From an uncultured Ilumatobacter sp. (GTDB lineage Bacteria; Actinomycetota; Acidimicrobiia; Acidimicrobiales; Ilumatobacteraceae): 5,018 nt of DNA. The position numbers and the translations under genes are program-made. The notes under the pieces are model-generated. The model had not been told where the DNA came from. It was given only the letters and a program-made list of their open reading frames with translations, and searched no databases. Below, one piece after another: positions 1-5,018 of this stretch (position 1 is its first letter; every line of letters begins with the position of its first letter). The stretch is from positions 1 through 5,018 of the forward strand of contig CALAHA010000343.1 in the NCBI GenBank assembly GCA_937891565.1, read 5' to 3'.

Positions 1-60
1 GCACGGAGCGCCGTCAAGCTGCAACGGCGGCGCGACCGATTGGTGACGAAGTGGCGTTGA
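1..60 (+). CDS. Possible 3' tail of an upstream gene (uncertain)
   Basis: Reading from base 1, an open frame ends at TGA 58-60 and would encode a short, very basic C-terminus (ending LVTKWR). If real, it overlaps the GTG start of the ABC ATPase by 10 bases, as is common inside transporter operons. In its favour, the third codon positions in this stretch are strongly G/C-rich in this frame, more so than in the ATPase frame. Against it, only 19 codons are visible, they are arginine-heavy as shadow frames in GC-rich DNA tend to be, and the ATPase frame is also open to the window edge. The product cannot be identified. In such operons it would usually be another transporter subunit. Confidence 0.25.
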   Translation, partial: ARSAVKLQRRRDRLVTKWR

Positions 61-839
61 GCATCCGAGGGTTCTCGGCTGGATATGCCGGGACCCAGGT
101 GGTCCATGACGTCACGTTCGACATCGCTCGCGGTGAGAGCGTCGCTCTCGTCGGCGAATCGGGGTCCGGCAAGAGCACCTTGTCGCGTTCGATCGGGGGG
201 CTGCATCACGAGTGGACCGGTGAGATCGAACTCGGGGGAGTGCCGCTCGCGCGCTCGTCTCGCGACCGGCCAGTCGGCCAACGCCTGTCGATCCAGTACG
301 TCTTCCAGAACCCGTACAGCTCACTCCATCCTCGCCGCTCGATCGCCGACAGCGTCGCCCGGCCGTTGGCTATCGCTGGCGTCGACAAGGCCGAAGCCCG
401 CCGACAAGTCGACCGTATGTTGGAGCGAGTGTCGTTAAGCGCTGCGTACGGGGCGCGATATCCCGACCAGCTCTCTGGTGGAGAGCGTCAGCGTGTTGCG
501 ATCGCCCGTGCGCTCGTCAGTAAACCCGACGTGTTGATTTGTGACGAGGTCACCAGCGCACTCGACGTCCTCGTGCAGGCAGCCACGATTGAATTGCTTG
601 TCGACCTCCAAAAGGAACTTGGCCTCGCGATGCTCTTCGTCACCCACAACCTGCCGCTGGTCCGGTCGATCTCACAGCGCGTCGCTGTGATGTCGGAAGG
701 TCGCATTGTCGAACTGGGCACCGCAGCAGACACGCTGACCAATCCACAGCAGGAGTACACGCAGCGACTGCTTGGCGACACGCCGAGCATTCCCGACTTC
801 GGTGGAACTCCCGACCGTTCGTTCGCCGGCCCGCAGTGA
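51..839 (+). CDS. ABC transporter ATP-binding protein, OppF/DppF (peptide/nickel) type
   Basis: This is the cytoplasmic ATPase that would power an ABC importer of the oligopeptide/dipeptide class; the transported compound cannot be read from it. All motifs are intact: Walker A GESGSGKST at residues 35-43, Q-loop glutamine at 86 followed by NPYSSLHPR as in OppF/DppF, signature LSGGERQ at 141-147, Walker B VLICDE at 161-166, and the switch histidine at 199. The C-terminal substrate-family extension is short (about residues 230-262). The GTG start at 51 has a weak GGTGA four bases upstream and places the first beta strand normally. However, the same frame is open to the window edge without a stop, with a linker-like stretch (TERRQAATAARPIGDE), so this could be the second half of a tandem ATPase whose first half is outside the window. 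It overlaps the next gene by 4 bases. No permease or binding protein is visible. Confidence 0.9.
   Translation: MALSIRGFSAGYAGTQVVHDVTFDIARGESVALVGESGSGKSTLSRSIGGLHHEWTGEIELGGVPLARSSRDRPVGQRLSIQYVFQNPYSSLHPRRSIADSVARPLAIAGVDKAEARRQVDRMLERVSLSAAYGARYPDQLSGGERQRVAIARALVSKPDVLICDEVTSALDVLVQAATIELLVDLQKELGLAMLFVTHNLPLVRSISQRVAVMSEGRIVELGTAADTLTNPQQEYTQRLLGDTPSIPDFGGTPDRSFAGPQ
836..839 (+). other. GTGA stop/start overlap (translational coupling site)
   Basis: The GTG start of the EEP hydrolase (836-838) overlaps the TGA stop of the ABC ATPase (837-839). No Shine-Dalgarno motif precedes it. Such 4-base overlaps usually mean that ribosomes finishing the first gene re-initiate on the second, giving linked expression. 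This supports treating the two genes as one transcription unit. Confidence 0.7.
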
Positions 840-1801
840 GCACGTCGATCCGCCTCGTCAGCTACAACATCCAGTACTCGCGCGGCAAAGATGGAGAGTA
901 CGACCTCGAGCGCATTGCCGACACGGTGCGCGGCGCCGACATCATTGGCCTGCAGGAGGTCACGCGGTACCTCCGACCGAACACCGAGCAAGACCAGCCG
1001 GGCGAACTCGCGGCGCTACTCGACGACTACTACTGGGTGTACGGGCCGCCCGCTGATGTCGATGCGTCGATCCGCAGCAGCGACGGAACCATCATCAATC
1101 GTCGGGCTCAGTTCGGCAACATGCTGCTCAGCCGGTGGCCGATTACGTCGATGCGGCTCGAACTATTCCCGCGGCTACGCACCTTCGACACCGTTGCACT
1201 GCAGCGCGGCGCGCTCGAGGCTGTGATCGAACACCCGGACGGCCCAATCCGCGTCTACGTCGTGCATCTCGATCACTTACTGGAACGCCACCGCGTTGCC
1301 GAGATCGAACACCTGCTGGCGTTCGCTTCCGATGCGGCTCGGCACGGCACTGCGGCAACCGGGCCTTCACGATTGCTCGGAATGCCAAGTGAGGTACCCA
1401 ACGACTATGTCGTGATGGGCGACTGCAACATGCTCCCCGAGTCGCCGGCCTATTTCGCGATGACCGGCGAGCCTGACTACTACTACGGGCCAATCATGAC
1501 GTCTGACCGGATGGTCGACACCTGGCGGCTGACTGGACGCGACATCACCGACGGGGTGACCTGGTGGGACGAGCAGACCGAGTTCACCGAGGGGACCCGG
1601 CTCGATTACGTGTTCGTCACCCCGGGCCTGGCGGAGCGGGTCGTCGCTGCTGGCATCGACGAGGAGGCCCCGGGCTCAGATCATCAACCGGTGTGGATCG
1701 ATCTTGCTGTCGGCGGCGATGGCGGCGATGGCAACGATGGCAACGATGGCAACAAGCCAGCTCAGCGCCAACCGCTGGACGATCCGAATCGGCCCGGCTG
1801 A
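836..1801 (+). CDS. Endonuclease/exonuclease/phosphatase (EEP) family metal-dependent hydrolase
   Basis: The 321-residue product has the EEP fold, shared by exonuclease III, DNase I, sphingomyelinases and inositol phosphatases, which cleaves phosphoester bonds with a divalent metal. Visible catalytic signatures in order are: YNIQ with Asn11, LQEV with metal-ligand Glu41, VVHLDH with His144, MGDCN with Asp196 and Asn198, RLDYVFV with Asp257, and SDH at 281-283 with the catalytic His283. The set is complete, so an active enzyme is expected. No signal peptide or membrane segment is seen, so it should be cytoplasmic. The substrate is not determined; the absence of clear DNA-repair features and the transporter context favour a small-molecule or lipid-derived phosphodiester, which is inference. 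The last 29 residues form a Gly/Asp/Asn-rich tail from a 9-base repeat. The GTG start overlaps the ATPase stop, and the next gene begins 4 bases after this stop. Confidence 0.85.
   Translation: MSTSIRLVSYNIQYSRGKDGEYDLERIADTVRGADIIGLQEVTRYLRPNTEQDQPGELAALLDDYYWVYGPPADVDASIRSSDGTIINRRAQFGNMLLSRWPITSMRLELFPRLRTFDTVALQRGALEAVIEHPDGPIRVYVVHLDHLLERHRVAEIEHLLAFASDAARHGTAATGPSRLLGMPSEVPNDYVVMGDCNMLPESPAYFAMTGEPDYYYGPIMTSDRMVDTWRLTGRDITDGVTWWDEQTEFTEGTRLDYVFVTPGLAERVVAAGIDEEAPGSDHQPVWIDLAVGGDGGDGNDGNDGNKPAQRQPLDDPNRPG
1712..1753 (+). repeat. 9-base tandem repeat encoding a Gly-Asp-Asn tail
   Basis: Near the 3' end of the EEP gene are two GGC-GGC-GAT units followed by two GGC-AAC-GAT units and a final GGC-AAC. 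They encode residues 293-306 (GGDGGDGNDGNDGN), just after the fold's last strand. The unit is a multiple of three, so copy number can change by slippage without breaking the frame. The tail is predicted to be disordered and acidic. Confidence 0.85.
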
Positions 1802-1805
1802 TCCC

Positions 1806-3383
1806 ATGGGTGCCTCAACAGCGGACGACCCGATTGCGCTGGTGATGGTAGATGCGGCTGGGGTCGTGTTCGACAAAGACGGCACCCTGTTTGATCTTGA
1901 CGCTCGTTGGTACCCGTTCTTCAGTGGCATCATCGACGACGTTACAGAACGGCTCGACGACGCATCTCTGTCAGCGGTGCTGACCAAGCTTCTCGGGGTC
2001 GCTGAGGGCGGCTTGGTCATCGACGGGCTTGCCGCAGTCGGGTCGGTCGGCGAGATCGGTCGGCGAATCATCGACAAGTTGGTAGCCCTGGGGCACGATC
2101 CCGATCTGGCTCGTGCCACCGTTGGCGATGCGGTGGACGCAGCGCGGTTCGGACCGGTTGCGCCGATCGGAGACATCGCGGGGACGCTCCGTGCACTTGC
2201 TGATACAGGCCTCCGACTGGGCATTGCCACCTCCGACGGCGTTGCCAATACGCGCGACGAACTCGTGGCTCACGAACTTGTTGGCGTGTTTGATCCGGTT
2301 CGATGTGCCGACGACGGCGGCCCGGTTAAACCTGACCCGGCAGTGCTGCTCGAAATCGCTGCAGCGTGGAACGTTGCTCCAGCCGACATCGTCTTCGTCG
2401 GCGACAGTCGCCAAGACCTAGCAACAGCCCAGAGCGCAGGCACGCGTTTCGTCGCCCGATGTGACCCGGCTGCCACACCGACATGGGCGTCTGTCGAGGC
2501 TGATGCGGTCGTCGGCGACATCGCCGAACTCGTCCGGAGCCCACCGGGCCCGGTGTCCGGTTCGTGGGCGATGAACGGTGCGACGCGCCTGTGGTGGCAA
2601 CGGAATTCACGCCGGATCGGCGGCACCAGGTTGCTCTTGATCAACGGGCTTGGCTCGCCCTCAGTTGCATACCAGCAGGGTTTCGTCGACCTGTTCGTCG
2701 AAGCCGGGTTCGACGTCGTGCGCTTCGACAACCGTGACGTCGGCCGTTCGTCGCGGTCAGCCGACGAGTACGACGCGAGCGACATGGCCGCCGATGCCAT
2801 CGCAGTTCTCGACGCCGTCGGGTGGGACGACGCCGTCGTGTTCGGGCAGTCAATGGGCGGCATGATTGCGCAGCAGATGGCTATCGAGTATCCCGCACGC
2901 GTCACTCATCTTGTCTCGCTGATGTCGTCCACCGGAGACCGCACGGTCGGCGGCAGCGACCCTGCTATCCGCGACGCGCTCCTTGCTGTTGCTCCTGATG
3001 ATCGAGCTGGATGGCTGGACCATCGTGTCGAGACTGAGTGGTTCTGGGCATCGCCTGATTTGTGGGACCCGGTTTGGGTCCGCGCGAAAGGTGCCGAAAT
3101 GTTCGACCACGGCGTCGATCCGGCGGGGACTCAACGGCAGTACGCGGCAGTGCTGCGCAGCCCGGTTCGCGATGCCATGTTGCAGATGGTGCAGGTGCCG
3201 GCGCTGGTCATGCACGGTTCTGCTGACACGTTGATCGACCCGAGCGCAGGCCGGCACACCGCCGATTGCCTGACGAATTCCCGCTTTCTCGAGATCGACA
3301 GGCTCGGCCATGATCTCCCACCAGGCATGTGGGCACGTCTCGTTGCCGAGGTCACCGCGTTCGTAGCGTCACCCTCGCAGTAG
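1806..3383 (+). CDS. Two-domain hydrolase: N-terminal HAD phosphatase fused to C-terminal serine alpha/beta-hydrolase
   Basis: The 525-residue product carries two complete enzymes. Residues about 15-240 are a HAD hydrolase of the phosphoglycolate phosphatase-like group: motif I FDKDGT with nucleophile Asp23 and acid Asp25, a helical cap around 35-115, motif II GIATSD with Thr142, motif III Lys175 in VKPDP, and motif IV GDSRQD with Asp200 and Asp204. A Pro/Gly-rich linker (about 241-258) leads to an alpha/beta-hydrolase (about 260-525) with oxyanion loop NGLGS at 280-284, FDNRDVGRS at 307-315, nucleophile elbow GQSMGG with Ser349, acid candidate Asp474 and His502. The second half resembles RdmC-type methylesterases. 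Known chemistry would be phosphate removal by one domain and ester or lactone cleavage by the other; the substrates are unknown. ATG 1806 was chosen because it lies 4 bases after the previous stop and keeps the whole first strand. GTG 1842 and ATG 1845 are possible shorter starts. No frameshift or internal stop separates the halves. Confidence 0.88.
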   Translation: MGASTADDPIALVMVDAAGVVFDKDGTLFDLDARWYPFFSGIIDDVTERLDDASLSAVLTKLLGVAEGGLVIDGLAAVGSVGEIGRRIIDKLVALGHDPDLARATVGDAVDAARFGPVAPIGDIAGTLRALADTGLRLGIATSDGVANTRDELVAHELVGVFDPVRCADDGGPVKPDPAVLLEIAAAWNVAPADIVFVGDSRQDLATAQSAGTRFVARCDPAATPTWASVEADAVVGDIAELVRSPPGPVSGSWAMNGATRLWWQRNSRRIGGTRLLLINGLGSPSVAYQQGFVDLFVEAGFDVVRFDNRDVGRSSRSADEYDASDMAADAIAVLDAVGWDDAVVFGQSMGGMIAQQMAIEYPARVTHLVSLMSSTGDRTVGGSDPAIRDALLAVAPDDRAGWLDHRVETEWFWASPDLWDPVWVRAKGAEMFDHGVDPAGTQRQYAAVLRSPVRDAMLQMVQVPALVMHGSADTLIDPSAGRHTADCLTNSRFLEIDRLGHDLPPGMWARLVAEVTAFVASPSQ

Positions 3384-3519
3384 CGCCCGTGTGACCTGTC
3401 ACACGGCGACCTGGGTTCGTGCCGAATTCCATGAGGGTGGGGTTGCTAGTTTTGCCAATGCATTCGCTCTTCCACCCGCCCTCGGAGGCCCACCTCCTTC
3501 ACTCGAAATTGGTTTCGTC
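3384..3519 (+). other. Intergenic region before the mechanosensitive channel gene
   Basis: These 136 bases hold the inverted repeat at 3387-3406 and a short GGAGG/CCTCC hairpin (3484-3497). The stretch around 3443-3465 is comparatively AT-rich and includes TAGTTT at 3447-3452, which fits a loose TAnnnT -10 element, but no convincing -35 lies upstream of it. The GGAGG lies about 31 bases before the chosen ATG, too far to act as its ribosome site. The region probably contains the channel gene's promoter, but its exact position cannot be fixed. Confidence 0.4.
3387..3406. terminator. Perfect 9-bp inverted repeat, probable terminator of the left operon
   Basis: The arms CCGTGTGAC and GTCACACGG flank a CT spacer, three bases after the stop of the two-domain hydrolase. 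As RNA it would fold as an 8-bp GC-rich stem with a CCTG loop. No T-run follows, so it is not a classical intrinsic terminator, although tailless hairpins are often proposed as terminators in GC-rich actinobacteria. The position between two blocks fits this. The symmetry also allows an operator for a dimeric repressor or activator of the downstream channel gene. Confidence 0.5.
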
Positions 3520-4332
3520 ATGATCGAAACACTGGCCTCTGTGGCCGAACTCGTCGTCCTGGCCCCCGCGGCGATGGCTCTCTCATGGATCGCGCGCCGC
3601 TCGATCCGAACGATGACTCGCCGTTCGGTCCGCCGGGCCCAGTCTGACGCCGGAAGCTGGCGGGTACGCCTTCCGCGCAACGTCGACGTCGACGGGCAGG
3701 AGCAGGCTCGCCGCCGGACGCGCGCCGACGCTGCAGCACGCAAGCTCGGACATCTCATGACGGGCTGCATCTTCGGCGGTGCGATGCTGATCGGTCTGAA
3801 CATCGTCGGCGTCGACGCTGTCTTGGTGATCTCGAGTGCCGGCTTCCTCGGGCTCGCGCTCGCCCTTTCGGGCCAGGAAGTCATCCGGAACCTGATCACC
3901 GGAACCGTCGCGCTCTTCGAAGATCGCTACGCGGTCGGCGACGAGGTCATCCTGCGGGTCTCGGGCCAAGACGTCCAGGGAACCATCGACCTCGTCGGCG
4001 CGGCTGCCGTGCGGCTACGGACTGCCGAGGGCGCGACCTGGCACGCCGGCCACAGCAGCATCGAGTGCGTCACCAACTTGTCGCAACTGCCAGCAATCCA
4101 CGACATCATCGTTCCTACGACTGACTGGGCAAATGCCGAAGTCGATGCACTCGATCGGCTCGCGGCTGCGTCAAATGACGCCGGGCTCACCGGAGTGATC
4201 TTTTTGCGCGACCTCGATGCTCATGAGCATCCGTCGGGAACGACCACCGTGAAGGTAAAGACCAATCGAGCGCTGTCAGTGCCGCAGATCGATCGGGTCA
4301 AGGCCACGCTGCTCGGCGATAAACGGCCCTAA
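3520..4332 (+). CDS. Small-conductance mechanosensitive (MscS-family) ion channel
   Basis: The 270-residue inner-membrane protein would open under membrane tension and release solutes during hypo-osmotic shock; family members work as heptamers. Predicted segments are TM1 at about 5-25, an Arg-rich cytoplasmic loop at 26-79, TM2 at 80-98, and the pore-lining TM3 at about 100-136. TM3 has the Gly/Ala pattern of MscS (SSAGFLGLALALSGQEVIRNLITG), followed by the FEDRYAVGDEV entry to the beta domain and an alpha/beta cytoplasmic domain to the end. The length is close to E. coli MscS. The usual IPNS-like motif of the beta domain is replaced by HAGHSS at 175-180 before the conserved Asn186. ATG 3520 was chosen because it begins just before TM1. 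The frame is open back to GTG 3391, but that adds 43 residues without family character and starts inside the inverted repeat. No clear Shine-Dalgarno sequence is present. Confidence 0.85.
   Translation: MIETLASVAELVVLAPAAMALSWIARRSIRTMTRRSVRRAQSDAGSWRVRLPRNVDVDGQEQARRRTRADAAARKLGHLMTGCIFGGAMLIGLNIVGVDAVLVISSAGFLGLALALSGQEVIRNLITGTVALFEDRYAVGDEVILRVSGQDVQGTIDLVGAAAVRLRTAEGATWHAGHSSIECVTNLSQLPAIHDIIVPTTDWANAEVDALDRLAAASNDAGLTGVIFLRDLDAHEHPSGTTTVKVKTNRALSVPQIDRVKATLLGDKRP
4216..4231. repeat. Perfect 16-bp palindrome inside the channel gene
   Basis: The sequence GATGCTCATGAGCATC reads the same on both strands and encodes part of the channel's cytoplasmic domain (DAHEH). A palindrome of this length can arise by chance in 5 kb, and its coding position makes a regulatory role uncertain. 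Confidence 0.4.
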
Positions 4333-4400
4333 GTGCAGACGTATCTGGTGATCCGTCGCCTGACACAGCAAACACGGGCCAATAGCAGCAAGCTGTGAAC
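4333..4400 (+). promoter_or_regulatory. Short intergenic region with a possible promoter for the NADH dehydrogenase gene
   Basis: CTGACA at 4360-4365 matches five of six bases of the -35 consensus TTGACA. Seventeen bases later, TAGCAG at 4383-4388 is a poor -10 (three of six matches). Transcription from it would begin near 4395, at or just before GTG 4395 and ATG 4401, which would give a leaderless mRNA. No terminator-like hairpin is seen after the channel gene, so read-through from it is equally possible. Confidence 0.25.
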
Positions 4401-5018
4401 ATGGAGAGCGTGATCGAAGGTCGTCCGCATGTCGTGATCGTCGGGTGTGGGTTCGGTGGACTTGCAGCAACGAGAGCGCTTGCCGACGTGGACGTCGATA
4501 TCACGCTGATTGACCGGGAGAATCACCACACGTTCCAGCCGCTGCTCTACCAAGTGGCAAGTGCCGGCTTGAACCCGTCCGACATCGCTCAGCCGATCCG
4601 CCACATTGTCCGCAAACAGAACAACGTGCGAGTCCGGCTCGCCGAGGTCACTGCGATCGACCTCGATGCACGAGCGGTCCTGACCGCCGACGTTGCGTTT
4701 CCCTACGATCATCTGGTCCTTGCGGCTGGGGCCACGCACTCCTACTTCGGCAACGACAGTTGGGCCGAGTTTGCTCCGGGGCTCAAGTCGATCGACGATG
4801 CGCTTGACATCCGTCGGCGGATCCTGCTTGCATTCGAACAAGCTGAAAATACTGATGATGTTGCCGAACGGGAACGATTGATGACGTTTGTGATCGTCGG
4901 AGCTGGCCCCACCGGGGTCGAACTTGCCGGTGCCGTAAAAGAAATTGCGACCAAGGCACTCAGCGCCGATTTCCGTTCAATCGACACGACCAAAAGCCGA
5001 GTCGTGCTCGTCGAGGCG
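4401..5018 (+). CDS. ndh: Type II NADH dehydrogenase (NDH-2), 5' part, runs off the window
   Basis: NDH-2 is a single-subunit flavoprotein bound to the inner face of the membrane. It passes electrons from NADH to quinone without pumping protons. The visible 206 residues (about half of the usual 400-450) show the FAD-binding VGCGFGG at 14-20 with Asp38 after the second strand, and the NDH-2 hallmark FQPLLYQVASAG at 45-56. They also show the FAD-contacting LVLAAGATHSYFGN at 105-118 and the start of the NADH-binding fold, VGAGPTGVELAG, at 166-177. The frame is open to the last base, so the C-terminal membrane-anchoring part lies outside. ATG 4401 is preferred; GTG 4395 is in frame two codons earlier, and TAG 4383-4385 limits any longer start. 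No good Shine-Dalgarno motif precedes either. Other pyridine-nucleotide oxidoreductases share the two nucleotide motifs, but FQPLLYQVA points to NDH-2. Confidence 0.93.
   Translation, partial: MESVIEGRPHVVIVGCGFGGLAATRALADVDVDITLIDRENHHTFQPLLYQVASAGLNPSDIAQPIRHIVRKQNNVRVRLAEVTAIDLDARAVLTADVAFPYDHLVLAAGATHSYFGNDSWAEFAPGLKSIDDALDIRRRILLAFEQAENTDDVAERERLMTFVIVGAGPTGVELAGAVKEIATKALSADFRSIDTTKSRVVLVEA

Noticed and set aside
488..991. Long open frames on the - strand (488-991, 1676-2248, 2270-2905, 4329-4841)
   Set aside because: They lie opposite well-supported genes, encode compositionally odd Arg/Ser/Thr-rich proteins without recognisable motifs, and are typical shadows in GC-rich DNA.
1712..1753. 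RTX calcium-binding repeats
   Set aside because: The nonapeptide RTX pattern with its large hydrophobic residue is absent; this is a three-residue repeat only 14 residues long in a protein with no export signal.
1704..1805. TTG 1704 or ATG codons within the repeat as the start of the two-domain hydrolase
   Set aside because: The added residues (MAAMATMATMA and following) are the EEP repeat read in another frame; ATG 1806 fits the operon spacing and the HAD fold.
2043..2066. Direct repeat TCGGTCGGCGA, two copies
   Set aside because: It is short, not in register with codons, and built from the common GTCGG/CGGCGA words of this genome; most likely chance.
1806..3383. Calling the two-domain protein an epoxide hydrolase
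   Set aside because: Epoxide hydrolases use an aspartate nucleophile; here the elbow is GQSMGG with serine.
3390..3403. CRP/GlxR binding site
   Set aside because: The half-sites TGTGA and TCACA are separated by four bases, not six, so the match is not good enough to name a regulator.
3391..3519. Longer MscS start at GTG 3391
   Set aside because: It would begin inside the perfect inverted repeat and add 43 residues with no family match; ATG 3520 sits directly before TM1.
3681..3694. CGTCGACGTCGACG palindrome
   Set aside because: It is a run of GTC-GAC codons (Val-Asp) in the channel gene, a common codon pair in this DNA, and needs no special explanation.

Overview
The window looks like a chromosomal piece of a GC-rich actinobacterium. 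All five recognisable genes lie on the + strand and are tightly packed. They favour G or C in the third codon position, use GTG as well as ATG starts, and mostly lack a strong Shine-Dalgarno sequence. The protein styles would suit a member of the Acidimicrobiia (Ilumatobacter-like), but that is an impression from composition and not a demonstrated placement. No mobile element, CRISPR array, tRNA or rRNA was seen.

Left block, about 1-3383: an apparent operon. It starts with an OppF/DppF-type ABC transporter ATPase (51-839, possibly the second half of a longer tandem ATPase that begins outside the window). This overlaps by four bases (GTGA) an endonuclease/exonuclease/phosphatase (EEP) family metallohydrolase (836-1801). 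Four bases later comes a 525-residue two-domain protein (1806-3383) in which a HAD-type phosphatase domain is joined to a serine alpha/beta-hydrolase. The block ends in a perfect 9-bp inverted repeat (3387-3406), three bases after the stop codon.

Right block, about 3384-5018: a 136-base gap, then a small MscS-type mechanosensitive channel (3520-4332), a 68-base gap, and the first 206 codons of a type II NADH dehydrogenase (4401 to the window edge).

The most interesting point is the left block. A transporter ATPase is coupled to three different hydrolase chemistries: a probable phosphodiesterase, a phosphomonoesterase and an ester hydrolase. This suggests uptake and stepwise breakdown of a phosphorylated, ester-containing compound, although the substrate cannot be read from the sequence. 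The HAD plus alpha/beta-hydrolase fusion has the same domain order and nearly the same length as mammalian soluble epoxide hydrolase, but it carries a serine nucleophile where that enzyme has aspartate. The right block (osmotic safety valve and respiratory dehydrogenase) is ordinary housekeeping and shows no functional link to the left block.
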